This document shows positions 53,652 through 62,093 of a DNA stretch of 64,000 nucleotides, in pieces (position 1 is the first letter of the stretch; the number at the start of each line of letters is the position of its first letter). This DNA is from Amycolatopsis palatopharyngis. Its GTDB lineage: Bacteria; Actinomycetota; Actinomycetes; Mycobacteriales; Pseudonocardiaceae. A program made the translations under genes and the position numbers. Under the pieces are notes generated by a model. The model ran no database searches. It saw only the letters and a list, made by a program, of their open reading frames with translations, and was not told where the DNA came from. The stretch lies in assembly GCF_003385185.1 (NCBI RefSeq), contig NZ_PQHZ01000004.1:124001-188000 (forward strand), in the 5' to 3' direction.

Positions 53652-54326
53652 GTGCGGATTCTGGTAGTAGAGGACGAGGAACCCCTGGCCGAGGCGATCG
53701 CGCGCGGCCTTCGCCGTGAGGGGATGGCCGTCGACGTCGCGTTCAACGGTGACGACGGGCACGAGAAGGCGACGGTCACCCGGTACGACGTGGTGCTGCT
53801 CGATCGCGACCTGCCCGGGATGTCCGGGGATGAGTTGTGCAAGGAGATCGTCGAATCTGGCGAGCTGACCAGGGTACTGATGCTCACCGCCAGCGGCGCC
53901 GTGGCCGACCGGGTCGAGGGACTGTCCCTCGGTGCCGACGACTACCTGGCCAAGCCGTTCGCCTTCCCCGAGCTGGTGGCCCGGGTGCGCGCGCTCGGGC
54001 GCAGGGCGACCCCAGCGGCGCCGCCGCTGCTCACCGCGGCGGACGTCGAGCTCGATCCGGCCAGACGGATGGTCCGGCGGGCGAGCGGGCCGGTCGAGCT
54101 CACCCGTAAGGAGTTCGGTGTGCTGGAGGTGCTGCTCGCCGCCGGCGGTTCCGTGGTCAGCAGCGAGGAACTGCTCGAGCGGGTGTGGGACGAGAACGCC
54201 GACCCGTTCACCACCACCGTGCGCGTGACGGTGATGACGCTGCGCAAGAAGCTCGGTGAGCCCGGCATCATCGAGACCGTCGTGGGCTCCGGATACCGTG
54301 TCCCCGGTGCCGGCACGACGGGCTGA
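53652..54326 (+). CDS. OmpR/PhoB-family response regulator
   Basis: A 224-residue response regulator. Receiver domain with acidic pair EDEE at 7-10, phospho-acceptor Asp in YDVVLLDRDLPGMSG (about 52), TASG and the conserved Lys in AKPFAF. C-terminal winged helix (ELTRKEFGVLEVLLAAGGSV...RVTVMTLRKKLG...VVGSGYRV). It pairs with the histidine kinase 52 bp downstream. GTG 53652; two palindromic repeats precede it. Confidence 0.92.
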   Translation: MRILVVEDEEPLAEAIARGLRREGMAVDVAFNGDDGHEKATVTRYDVVLLDRDLPGMSGDELCKEIVESGELTRVLMLTASGAVADRVEGLSLGADDYLAKPFAFPELVARVRALGRRATPAAPPLLTAADVELDPARRMVRRASGPVELTRKEFGVLEVLLAAGGSVVSSEELLERVWDENADPFTTTVRVTVMTLRKKLGEPGIIETVVGSGYRVPGAGTTG

Positions 54327-54378
54327 ACGCATCCTCCCCGCCGGTCATGACCATGCGGTGTTGCGGTGAGATGAGCGG

Positions 54379-55524
54379 ATGAACGTGCTGGGCCGAGGAG
54401 TGCCCTTCCGCAGCCTGCGGGCCCGGATCACGCTGCTGGCAACGCTGCTGGCCGCGGGGGTGAGTCTGATCCTGCTCTGGCTGGCCTGGCGACTGGTCGG
54501 CGACGCGGTGGCCGCGGTACCGCAGATGCCGCCTGGTACGACGGTCCGGGTCGACGGAGTCGATGTCGACGCCTCCGCGCTCGCCGGGCACCTGCGGGAT
54601 CAGGCACGACAACGAGTGCTCGTGGTTGGTGCGGTGGCCTTCTGCTGCGTCGTCGCCGCGGCCGGTGTCCTCGCGTGGACGCTCACCTCCCGCGTTCTGC
54701 TCCCGCTGCGAGAGATCACCACCACCGCCCGACGGCTGTCGGTGGAGTCGATGGGGGAGCGCATCGGCGGACTGCGGAGCAGGGACGAACTTGCCGAGCT
54801 GGCGACGACGTTCGACGAAATGCTGGACCGGCTGCAGGCCGCTTTCGAGGCTCAGCGCCATTTCGTGGCCAACGCGAGCCACGAGCTGCGCACGCCGCTC
54901 GCGGTGATCCGCACCGAACTCGAGGTCACCCTCGCCGACGAGGAGGCCGACGCGGCCGAGCTGCGGCGGATGGGAGAGGTGGTGCGCGACGCGACCCACC
55001 GTGCCGAGCAGCTGGTGGGCTCGCTGCTGCTGCTCGCCCGTACCGACGGAGCCGGTGTCGTGACGAACGAACCCGTCGACCTGGCGGCCGTGGTGGGCAG
55101 CGCTTGGCGCGCGGTCGAGGGTGAGGCAGGGCAGCGGCGGTTGCGGGCGGAGTTCCACACGGGCCCCGCGGTGGTCACCGGTGACCCCGCGCTCCTCGAG
55201 CGGGTCGCGGGCAACTTGCTGGAGAACGCCGTGCGGCACAACGTCGACGGCGGCTGGATCGAGGTGCGCACCCAGGCTGGACAGGGATGGTCCGTGCTAC
55301 GGGTGCGTTCCTCCGGTGGGCTGATCGATCCGGTCACCGTGGCCGAGCTGTTCGAGCCGTTCCGCAGGTCCGGTACAGCCAGGACGGCCCGCTCCGGAGC
55401 GGGGCTCGGTCTGTCGATCGTGCGCGCGGCCGTACTGGCTCACGACGGCACTGTGACCGCGGAACCCGTCGTGGGCGGCGGACTTACCGTGACAGTGCAC
55501 CTTCCCGCTACCATCGCGCGTTGA
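54379..55524 (+). CDS. sensor histidine kinase
   Basis: A 381-residue membrane kinase. First transmembrane helix at about 15-40, a short ~50-residue extracytoplasmic loop, second helix (VVGAVAFCCVVAAAGVLAWTL), HAMP (TSRVLLPLREITTTARRLSVE), H-box HFVANASHELRTPL with the phospho-His, N-box NLLENAVRHNVDGG, and G2 box SGAGLGLSIVRA. The G1 box reads RVRSSGGLIDP, poorer than the usual DNGPGI/NTGP form. The very short sensor loop suggests sensing in or near the membrane. ATG 54379. Confidence 0.92.
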   Translation: MNVLGRGVPFRSLRARITLLATLLAAGVSLILLWLAWRLVGDAVAAVPQMPPGTTVRVDGVDVDASALAGHLRDQARQRVLVVGAVAFCCVVAAAGVLAWTLTSRVLLPLREITTTARRLSVESMGERIGGLRSRDELAELATTFDEMLDRLQAAFEAQRHFVANASHELRTPLAVIRTELEVTLADEEADAAELRRMGEVVRDATHRAEQLVGSLLLLARTDGAGVVTNEPVDLAAVVGSAWRAVEGEAGQRRLRAEFHTGPAVVTGDPALLERVAGNLLENAVRHNVDGGWIEVRTQAGQGWSVLRVRSSGGLIDPVTVAELFEPFRRSGTARTARSGAGLGLSIVRAAVLAHDGTVTAEPVVGGGLTVTVHLPATIAR

Positions 55525-55583
55525 ACCGCGCGACGTCACCCGGCCGGTTCGCCTACGGATCGGTACCGGGTTACGGTGCCGCC

Positions 55584-56408
55584 ATGGTTCCCACAGTCTC
55601 GCTCAATGACGACGTATCGATGCCGCGGCTGGGTTTCGGGGTCTACAAGATCCCGGACAACGAAACCGCCGAGGTGGTGCGGACCGCGATCGAAGCCGGG
55701 TACCGCAGTATCGACACCGCCAAGCTGTACGCCAACGAGCGCGGGGTCGGCATGGCGGTGCGGGATTCCGGGCTGGCCCGCGAGGACCTCTTCGTCACGA
55801 CGAAGCTGTGGAACACCGATCACGGCTACGACGCCGCCATGCGTGCTTTCGACACGAGCCTGGATGAACTCGGCCTCGACTACGTGGACCTCTACCTGAT
55901 CCACTGGCCGCTGCCAGGTCAGGATCGCTACGTCGAGACCTGGCGTGCGTTGCAGAAGATCCAGGCCGACGGCAGGGCGCGCGCGATCGGGGTGTCGAAC
56001 TTCCAGATCCCGCACCTGCAGCGGCTGATGGACGAGACCGGGGTGACCCCTTCGGTCAACCAGGTGGAGGCGCATCCGCGGATGCAACAGGCGGACCTGC
56101 GGGCCTTCCACGAGCGCAACGGCATCGCCACCGAGGCATGGAGCCCGCTGGCCCGCGGCGGCGACCTCTTCCGCGACGAGGTCGTGCGGACGGTGGCGCA
56201 CAAGCACGGAAAGACGCCCGCGCAGGTGGTGTTGCGCTGGCACATCGAGATGGGTCATGTGGCGATTCCCAAGTCCGCCACCCCGGAACGTATCGCCGAG
56301 AACATCGACATCTTCGACTTCGAACTCGACAGCCAGGACATCTCCGGGTTCGCGACCCTGGAACGGGCCGAGCGGATCGGTCCGGACCCGGACACACTCG
56401 GCGCGTAG
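55584..56408 (+). CDS. aldo/keto reductase
   Basis: A 274-residue NADPH-dependent oxidoreductase, TIM barrel, similar to 2,5-diketo-D-gluconate/methylglyoxal reductases. Catalytic tetrad residues appear in SIDTAKLYANE (Asp, Tyr), FVTTKLWN (Lys) and YLIHWP (His); the cofactor-phosphate site is IPKSATPERIAEN. ATG 55584 gives the standard N-terminus VSLNDDVSMPRLGFGVYKI. It is unlinked to the neighbouring two-component or toxin-antitoxin genes except by proximity. Confidence 0.92.
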   Translation: MVPTVSLNDDVSMPRLGFGVYKIPDNETAEVVRTAIEAGYRSIDTAKLYANERGVGMAVRDSGLAREDLFVTTKLWNTDHGYDAAMRAFDTSLDELGLDYVDLYLIHWPLPGQDRYVETWRALQKIQADGRARAIGVSNFQIPHLQRLMDETGVTPSVNQVEAHPRMQQADLRAFHERNGIATEAWSPLARGGDLFRDEVVRTVAHKHGKTPAQVVLRWHIEMGHVAIPKSATPERIAENIDIFDFELDSQDISGFATLERAERIGPDPDTLGA

Positions 56409-56414
56409 CGCGTC

Positions 56415-56450
56415 GTAGCACAATCTCGGCAAAGTGCTACACTTGTGCTA
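56415..56450 (+). promoter_or_regulatory. operator-like half-sites upstream of the antitoxin gene
   Basis: GTAGCAC (56415-56421) and GTGCTAC (56434-56440) form an inverted pair, and GTGCTA recurs at 56445-56450, overlapping the antitoxin start. Three half-sites in 36 bp fit cooperative autoregulation by a Phd/YefM-type antitoxin complex. Confidence 0.55.
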
Positions 56451-56731
56451 TGACAGAGACCATCGGGCAGCGTGAGTTGCGTAACGACAACGCCGAGATC
56501 ATGCGGCGGGTCGAGGCGGGCGAGAGTTTCACCGTCACTCGCAACGGCAAGCCGGTCGCCGATCTGGTGCCACACCAGGACCCCGGCAAGCCTGCCCGGC
56601 GCCTTTCCGCGGGTGAAGCGTTGAATCAGCTGCGCGCACTGCCGCCGATCAACGTGGAGAGCTGGTACCGGGAGCGCGCGTCGGACGACGCCATTTTCGG
56701 GCCGGATGATCCGGACGAGGCGCTTCGGTGA
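56450..56731 (+). CDS. Phd/YefM-type antitoxin
   Basis: A 93-residue DNA-binding antitoxin: the N-terminal TIGQRELRNDNAEIMRRVEAGESFTVTRNG fold with KPVADLVPH is typical of Phd/YefM; the acidic C-terminus (ESWYRERASDDAIFGPDDPDEALR) is the toxin-binding tail. ATG 56450 sits within the third operator half-site. The stop overlaps the toxin GTG by four bases, so it is translated first and in coupling. Confidence 0.9.
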   Translation: MTETIGQRELRNDNAEIMRRVEAGESFTVTRNGKPVADLVPHQDPGKPARRLSAGEALNQLRALPPINVESWYRERASDDAIFGPDDPDEALR

Positions 56732-57123
56732 GCGATGCCGTTCTGTTCGACACGTCGGTCCTGATCGACCCCCGGTCCGCCGATCTCGGCGAGTTCGCGA
56801 CCGCGAGCCCTTCGGTCAGTGCGGTCACGGTCGCGGAGCTGGCCTACGGTCTGGACACGCACGACCCGCTCGAACGCCACGTTCGAGGCGAGCGGCTCGA
56901 CTGGGTGCTCAGCCGGTTCCCGGTGCTGCCTTTCGATCTCGCCGAGGCGAGGCTGTACGGGACGTTGGCCGCGCTGGTCCGGCGAGCCGGTCGTGATCCC
57001 CGGCCGCGGCGAATGGACCTGCAGATCGCCGCCACCGCGGTGACGAACTCCCTGCCCCTGCTCACCCGGAACGAGAAGGACTTCACCGGCCTCGATCGCC
57101 TGCTGCGGGTGGTCCCGGTCTGA
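56728..57123 (+). CDS. VapC-like PIN-domain toxin
   Basis: A 131-residue PIN-domain ribonuclease. Acidic active-site residues: DTSVLID (Asp near 8), TVAELAYG (Glu near 41), RRMDLQIAATA (Asp near 97) and the final LLTRNEKDF (Asp near 116). With the overlapping antitoxin it forms a type II toxin-antitoxin unit that would cut RNA, probably tRNA or rRNA, if freed. GTG 56728. A long hairpin follows before the convergent fadB-like gene. Confidence 0.9.
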   Translation: MSDAVLFDTSVLIDPRSADLGEFATASPSVSAVTVAELAYGLDTHDPLERHVRGERLDWVLSRFPVLPFDLAEARLYGTLAALVRRAGRDPRPRRMDLQIAATAVTNSLPLLTRNEKDFTGLDRLLRVVPV

Positions 57124-57131
57124 GGGACGAC

Positions 57132-57180
57132 GTTCGCCGACGAGGTCCCGCACTCGCGCGTGGGGAACTCGTCGGCGAAC
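57132..57180. terminator. long hairpin between the PIN toxin and fadB-like genes
   Basis: GTTCGCCGACGAG followed by GTCCCGCAC (57132-57153) opposes GTGGGGAAC followed by TCGTCGGCGAAC (57160-57180), an almost perfect 21-bp stem with a 6-nt loop between convergent genes. It can serve both directions. Confidence 0.75.
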
Positions 57181-57195
57181 TCGCGGACGCGGGCG

Positions 57196-59307
57196 TCAGC
57201 CCACGGGCACCGAGGCCACGCCCGGTGCCAGGAACCGCCCGCCGTTGACCTTCTCCGAGATGCCCGCGCGGTCCAGGTACGGCGTGATGCCACCCAGCCA
57301 GAACGGCCAGCCCGCGCCGAGAATCAGGCACAGGTCGATGTCCTGCGCCTCGGCGACCACACCCTCGTCGAGCATGACCCGCACCTCTTCGGCGATCGCG
57401 GACAGTGCGCGTTCCCGGACCTGTTCGGCGGTCTGCGGCGCGTCGCCCTGCTGCCACAACTCGGCGACCTCTGGGTCGAGCGTCGCGTTGCCCTGCTGGT
57501 CCCAGGTCCATACCGCCGACTTGCCCGCGTCGACGAATCGTCGCAGGTTCGCCGAGACACCGAAGCGGTCCGGGAACGCGGCGTGCATCGTCTCGGCGAC
57601 GTGCAGTGCCACCGGCGGCCCGACGAGCTGCAGCAGCGTCATCGGCGACATCGGCAGGCCGAGTGGGTCGAGTGCGGTGTCCGCGACCTCAAAGGGGGTG
57701 CCCTCGTCCACCGAGGCGAGCACCTCGCCCAGGAACCGTGTCAGCAGCCGGTTCACCACGAACGCGGGCGCGTCCTTGACCAGCACGCTGGACTTCTTCA
57801 GCTGCTTGCCCACCGCGAACGCGGTGGCGAGGGTCGCGTCGTCGGTCCGCTCCCCACGCACGATCTCCAGCAGTGGCAGCACCGCGACCGGGTTGAAGAA
57901 GTGGAAGCCCACCACCCGCTCGGGATGCTCCAGCCGCGCCGCCATCTCGCTGATCGACAGCGAGGAAGTGTTGGTCGCCAGCACGCACTCCGGGCCGACA
58001 ACGGCCTCGACCTCGCTGAACACCTGCTGCTTGATGCCGAGTTCCTCGAAGACCGCCTCGATAACGAAGTCGGCGTCGGCGAACGCCGACTTGTCCAGCG
58101 AGCCGGAAACCAGCGCCTTCAGCCGGTTGGCCTCGTCCTGCGAGAGGCGCTTCTTGCCGAGCAGCTTGTCGACCTCACCGTGCACATAGGACACACCCTT
58201 GTCCACGCGCGCCTGGTCGATGTCGGTGAGCACCACCGGAACCTTGAGCCTGCGGACGAACAACAGTGCCAGCTGGCTGGCCATCAGGCCGGCGCCGACG
58301 ATGCCCACCTTGCCGACGTTGCGGGCCAGCGACTTGTCCGGCGCGCCAGCGGGCTTCTTCGCCCGCTTGTTGACCAGGTTGAACGAGTACAGCCCCGCGC
58401 GCAGGGTGTCGGTCATCAGAACCTCGGCCAGCGCTTCGGTCTCCGCAGCGTAGCCCTGGTCCAGGTCGTTCTTCCTGGCCAGCTCCAGCAGCTCGATCGC
58501 CTTGTTCGCACCGGGCGAGGCACCCTTTGTCTTACCCTCCACAATGGCCTTGGCGCGGCCGATCGCGGAGTCCCACTCCTGTCCCCGGTCGATCTCCCCG
58601 CGGGTGGGAGTGATCTCGCCGCGAACGACCTTCGCCAGCCAGAGCAGTGACTGTTCCAAGTAGTCGGCCGAGCCGAACACCTCGTCCACGATGCCCAGTT
58701 TCGCGGCCTGCGCGGGCTTGAGCATCTTGTTCTGGTTCAACGCGTTCTCGACGATCACCGTGACGGCGGCGTCCGGGCCGATCAGGTTCGGCAGCAGCTG
58801 TGTCCCGCCCCAGCCGGGGAACAGGCCGAGGAACACCTCCGGCAGCGCGATCGCCGCAGTGTTGTCCGACAGGGTGCGGTAGTGACATGACAGGGCCAGT
58901 TCCAGCCCGCCGCCCATGACCGCGCCGTTGACGAAGCCGAAGGTGGGGATCGTGGACTCGGTGAGCCTGCGGAACACGTCGTGCCCCGCCTGCGCGATCT
59001 GCCTCGCCACATCCGGATCCGAGATCTCCTCCACGCCGGAGAGGTCGGCACCGACGGCGAAGATGAACGGCTTCCCGGTGACCGCGATAGCGGCCGGATC
59101 GGCGGCGAACGCCTCGTCCAGTGCGGAGTTCAGGCTCACCAGCCCTTGCGGGCCGAAGGTCGAGGGCCGGGTGTGGTCGAGACCGTTGTCGATGGTGATC
59201 AGCGCGACCTGCTTGTCGAGGCCGGGAACCGAGACCAGCCTGGTCACAGCGGTGGTCACGACCTCGTCGGGGAAAGCGGCCTTTGCCTGCTCGGCGGAAA
59301 TCGTCAC
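57196..59307 (-). CDS. fadB: multifunctional fatty-acid oxidation enzyme (enoyl-CoA hydratase/3-hydroxyacyl-CoA dehydrogenase)
   Basis: A 703-residue protein. The N-terminal crotonase domain (PFIFAVGADLSGVEEI, VNGAVMGGGLELALSC, EVFLGLFPGWGGTQLLP) hydrates enoyl-CoA. The central Rossmann domain (VGIVGAGLMASQLALLFVRR) with the His/Ser catalytic block and the 3HCDH C-terminal domain (KDAPAFVVNRLLTRFLGEV) oxidise L-3-hydroxyacyl-CoA with NAD+. Beta-oxidation subunit alpha. The Rossmann motif is GAGLMA, without the usual final Gly. GTG 59307 overlaps the thiolase stop (GTGA). Confidence 0.92.
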   Translation of the reverse strand: MTISAEQAKAAFPDEVVTTAVTRLVSVPGLDKQVALITIDNGLDHTRPSTFGPQGLVSLNSALDEAFAADPAAIAVTGKPFIFAVGADLSGVEEISDPDVARQIAQAGHDVFRRLTESTIPTFGFVNGAVMGGGLELALSCHYRTLSDNTAAIALPEVFLGLFPGWGGTQLLPNLIGPDAAVTVIVENALNQNKMLKPAQAAKLGIVDEVFGSADYLEQSLLWLAKVVRGEITPTRGEIDRGQEWDSAIGRAKAIVEGKTKGASPGANKAIELLELARKNDLDQGYAAETEALAEVLMTDTLRAGLYSFNLVNKRAKKPAGAPDKSLARNVGKVGIVGAGLMASQLALLFVRRLKVPVVLTDIDQARVDKGVSYVHGEVDKLLGKKRLSQDEANRLKALVSGSLDKSAFADADFVIEAVFEELGIKQQVFSEVEAVVGPECVLATNTSSLSISEMAARLEHPERVVGFHFFNPVAVLPLLEIVRGERTDDATLATAFAVGKQLKKSSVLVKDAPAFVVNRLLTRFLGEVLASVDEGTPFEVADTALDPLGLPMSPMTLLQLVGPPVALHVAETMHAAFPDRFGVSANLRRFVDAGKSAVWTWDQQGNATLDPEVAELWQQGDAPQTAEQVRERALSAIAEEVRVMLDEGVVAEAQDIDLCLILGAGWPFWLGGITPYLDRAGISEKVNGGRFLAPGVASVPVG

Positions 59308-60539
59308 TTCGTGCTCCCATCGAATGCCGGGTTCTCCCAGATGACCGTGCCGCCCATGCCGATGCCCACGCACATCGTGGTGATGCCGTAGCGGACATCC
59401 GGGCGCTCGGCGAACTGCCGGGAGAGCTGGGTCATCAACCGGACACCTGAGGAGGCCAGCGGGTGACCGCAGGCGATCGCACCGCCCCACTGGTTGACCC
59501 GCTCGTCGTCCTCGGCGATGCCGAAGTGGTCGAGGAAGGCCAGTACCTGCACGGCGAACGCCTCGTTGACCTCGAACAGACCGATGTCGTCGATCGTGAG
59601 ACCCGTCCGGGCCAGCACCTTTTCGGTGGCGGGGACGGGTCCGATACCCATCACCTCGGGCTCGACCCCGGCGAAGGAGTAACCGACCAGCCGCATGCCC
59701 ACGGGCAGGCCGAGTTCACGGGCGGTGTCCTCGTCCGCCAGGAGCGCGCCGGTGGCGCCGTCGTTGAGTCCGGCGGCGTTGCCCGCGGTCACCCGGCCGT
59801 GTGGACGGAAGGGTGTCTTCAGGCCGGCGAGCTGCTCGATCGTCGTGCCGGGCCGTGGCGGCTCGTCCTCGGTCGCCAGCCCCCAGCCGAGCTCCGCGGA
59901 ACGGGTGGCCACCGGAACCAGTTCGGGGCCGATCTTGCCGGTCTTGACCGCCTCGGCGAATCGCTCCTGGCTGCGCACCGCGAAAGCGTCCGCCCGCTGC
60001 TTGGTGATGTCCGGATAGCGGTCGTGCACGTTCTCCGCGGTCTGGCCCATGACCAATGCGGTCGGGTCCACGAGCTTGTCCGCGACGATGCGCGGATTGG
60101 GGTCCACACCCTCACCCATCGGATGCCTGCCCATGTGCTCGACACCGCCCGCGATGACGATGTCGTAGGCGCCGAAGCCGATACCGCTGGCCGTGGTGGT
60201 GACCGCCGTCATCGCGCCCGCGCACATACGGTCGATCGCGAAGCCGGGCACCGATTTGGGCAATCCGGACAGCAACGCCGCCGTCCGGCCGATGGTCAGA
60301 CCCTGATCGCCGGTCTGGGTGGTCGCGGCGACCGCGACCTCGTCGATCCGCTCCGGCGGCAGCTCGGGGTGCCTGCGCAGCAGCTCGCGGATGACCTTGA
60401 CGACGAGGTCATCCGCCCGGGTTCCGGCATAGATGCCCTTGTCACCTGCCTTGCCGAACGGGGTTCGCACCCCTTCGACGAAGGCCACAGTGCGTACCGC
60501 GCGCGCGGTCGGCGCCTGCGGAGTTGCGGGAGTGGCCAC
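59304..60539 (-). CDS. fadA: acetyl-CoA C-acyltransferase (thiolase)
   Basis: A 411-residue thiolase completing beta-oxidation by cleaving 3-ketoacyl-CoA. Active-site Cys in DRMCAGAMTAVTTTA, GLNDGATGALLADED, NEAFAVQVLAFLDH, the catalytic His block NQWGGAIACGHPLASSGVR and second Cys in GITTMCVGIGMGGTVIWE. GTG 60539 with GAGGAGC upstream. It heads the fadAB pair, with the two proteins forming the trifunctional-like complex. Confidence 0.94.
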   Translation of the reverse strand: MATPATPQAPTARAVRTVAFVEGVRTPFGKAGDKGIYAGTRADDLVVKVIRELLRRHPELPPERIDEVAVAATTQTGDQGLTIGRTAALLSGLPKSVPGFAIDRMCAGAMTAVTTTASGIGFGAYDIVIAGGVEHMGRHPMGEGVDPNPRIVADKLVDPTALVMGQTAENVHDRYPDITKQRADAFAVRSQERFAEAVKTGKIGPELVPVATRSAELGWGLATEDEPPRPGTTIEQLAGLKTPFRPHGRVTAGNAAGLNDGATGALLADEDTARELGLPVGMRLVGYSFAGVEPEVMGIGPVPATEKVLARTGLTIDDIGLFEVNEAFAVQVLAFLDHFGIAEDDERVNQWGGAIACGHPLASSGVRLMTQLSRQFAERPDVRYGITTMCVGIGMGGTVIWENPAFDGSTK

Positions 60540-60591
60540 GAATGCTCCTCAGCTGGAATCGGGAAGTCGAATGACCCGCACGATAGTGCAA

Positions 60592-60607
60592 GTTACTCCC
60601 CGGTAAC
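60592..60607. promoter_or_regulatory. inverted repeat upstream of the fadA gene
   Basis: GTTAC-TCCCCG-GTAAC, a perfect 5-bp inverted repeat with a 6-nt spacer, 53-68 bp before the fadA GTG. It may be an operator for a TetR/FadR-type repressor; evidence is position and symmetry only. Confidence 0.35.
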
Positions 60608-60640
60608 CAGGGGTATCCCACTGTCGAGTGCCTCACAGGG

Positions 60641-60693
60641 GTTCCCCAATGTGGCATTGGGGAACTCCAACGTCCCCAATGCCACATTGGGGA
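60641..60693. repeat. paired CCCCAATG...CATTGGGG palindromes
   Basis: GTTCCCCAATG-TGG-CATTGGGGAAC (60641-60665) is followed by TCCCCAATG-CCA-CATTGGGGA (60673-60693). The second is the inverse complement of the first core, so the unit is a palindrome of palindromes, placed in the gap between the RNase D stop and the fadA start. Confidence 0.9.
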
Positions 60694-60702
60694 AGTAGCA
60701 AA

Positions 60703-60726
60703 GTGGGTGCAGACGTGGGTGCAGAC
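60703..60726. repeat. two tandem 12-bp repeats
   Basis: GTGGGTGCAGAC occurs twice in a row (60703-60714 and 60715-60726), directly after the RNase D stop. Confidence 0.85.
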
Positions 60727-60727
60727 C

Positions 60728-61969
60728 TCAGGCCTGGGTGTGCAGGGCCTCGCTGAGGGGGGTGGCGGTGAGCTCGACCTGCCAGGGGCGGGCGCCGCCG
60801 ACACGCAGTGCCTCGGCGACTCCCTCCGGGGACAGGTCGGCAGGCGGGCGCCAGCAGGTGCGCCGCAACAGGTCGGGCAGCAGCAGGTTCTCCACCGGCA
60901 GGCGGTGGTGCTCGGCCAGTTCACTCAGGGACGTGCGGGCCGCGGCGAGCCGGGCCGCGGCATCCGGGTCCTTGTCGGACCAGCGGTTCACCGGGGGAGG
61001 ACCGTCGCCGGGGGTGGCCGGCGTCGGCAGTTCACTGGCGTCGAGCGTGCGTGCGGCCTGCAGGGGGCGCAGCCAGTTGCCGGTGTACCTGCGCTGCACC
61101 CGGCCACTGAACACGGGCAGCGCCTGCAGGTCGGCACTGGTCTTGGCGTTGGCGAGGACAGCGTTGATGATCGCGCTGTCCGGCAGCACCCGGCTCGGCG
61201 CGCGGTCACGCTTGCGGGCCAGTTCGTCACGGGCCTCCCACAGGGCCCGTACCGCCGCGAGTCCACGCGGACTGCGGATCTTGTGGATGCCCGAAGTCCG
61301 GCGCCACGGCTCCTGCCTGGGAGGCGGCGGCGGGGCGGTACGAACGGCTTCGAACTCCTGGTAGGCCCACTCCAGTTTGCCCTGGGCGGCCAGATCGGTC
61401 TCGAGTTTCTCGCGCAGCGGCACGAGCAGCTCGACGTCGAGTGCCGCGTAGTTGAGCCATTCGACCGGCAGCGGACGTTTGGACCAGTCGGCCGCGCTGT
61501 GCCCCTTCTCCAGCCGGTAGCCGAGTAACTGCTCGACAAGGGTTCCCAGGGCGACACGGTCGTGGCCGGCCAGCCTGCCCGCGAGTTCGGTGTCGAACAG
61601 GGACTCAGGGTAGAGCTCCAGCTCAGCCAGGCAGGGTAGATCCTGCGAGGCGGCGTGCAGCACCCATTCGACGTTGTTCAGCACTTTCGCCAGCGGTTCG
61701 AGGCGACCTTCCAGCGGGATGGGATCGACGAGAAAGGTGCCCGCACCCTCCCGGCGCAACTGCACCAGGTATGCCTTGGGCCAGTACCGGTATCCGGACG
61801 CCCGCTCGGTGTCGACGGCGACGGCGCCGCTGCCCCGGGACAGCGCGTCGCAGGCCTGGCTCAGTGCCTCGGCGTCGGTGATCACCGGCGGAGTTCCCTC
61901 GGCCGGTTCCGTCAGGGTGACTGCCGCAGGCTCCTCGGATGAGTCGAGATCAGGATCCGCGTTGTCCAC
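60728..61969 (-). CDS. rnd: ribonuclease D-like 3'-5' exonuclease with HRDC domain
   Basis: A 413-residue DEDDy exonuclease trimming RNA 3' ends. Exo motifs: AVDTERASGYRY (I, Asp-Glu), HAASQDLPCLAEL (II, Asp), YAALDVELLVPL (III, Tyr-Asp). HRDC-like helical domain at about 235-310 (RSPRGLAAVRALWEARDELARKRD) and a C-terminal actinobacterial extension. GTG 61969. It corresponds to Rv2681 near dxs1. Downstream lie the paired palindromes. Confidence 0.9.
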   Translation of the reverse strand: MDNADPDLDSSEEPAAVTLTEPAEGTPPVITDAEALSQACDALSRGSGAVAVDTERASGYRYWPKAYLVQLRREGAGTFLVDPIPLEGRLEPLAKVLNNVEWVLHAASQDLPCLAELELYPESLFDTELAGRLAGHDRVALGTLVEQLLGYRLEKGHSAADWSKRPLPVEWLNYAALDVELLVPLREKLETDLAAQGKLEWAYQEFEAVRTAPPPPPRQEPWRRTSGIHKIRSPRGLAAVRALWEARDELARKRDRAPSRVLPDSAIINAVLANAKTSADLQALPVFSGRVQRRYTGNWLRPLQAARTLDASELPTPATPGDGPPPVNRWSDKDPDAAARLAAARTSLSELAEHHRLPVENLLLPDLLRRTCWRPPADLSPEGVAEALRVGGARPWQVELTATPLSEALHTQA

Positions 61970-62039
61970 TGTGCCCTATTCAAAACGTGCGACCGGAAGA
62001 CGCTGGTCCCGCAGTCGCAGGAGTGATGTTGCTCCATGA

Positions 62040-62085
62040 CTCTACGGGACGGGCTCACCGCGCCTGGTTCGCCCGCCCCGTAGAG
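62040..62085 (-). terminator. terminator of the LuxR-type response regulator gene
   Basis: CTCTACGGGACGGGC (62040-62054) opposes GCCCGCCCCGTAGAG (62071-62085), 14 of 15 pairs, nine bases past the stop of the minus-strand gene. Confidence 0.75.
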
Positions 62086-62093
62086 GCCGTGGA

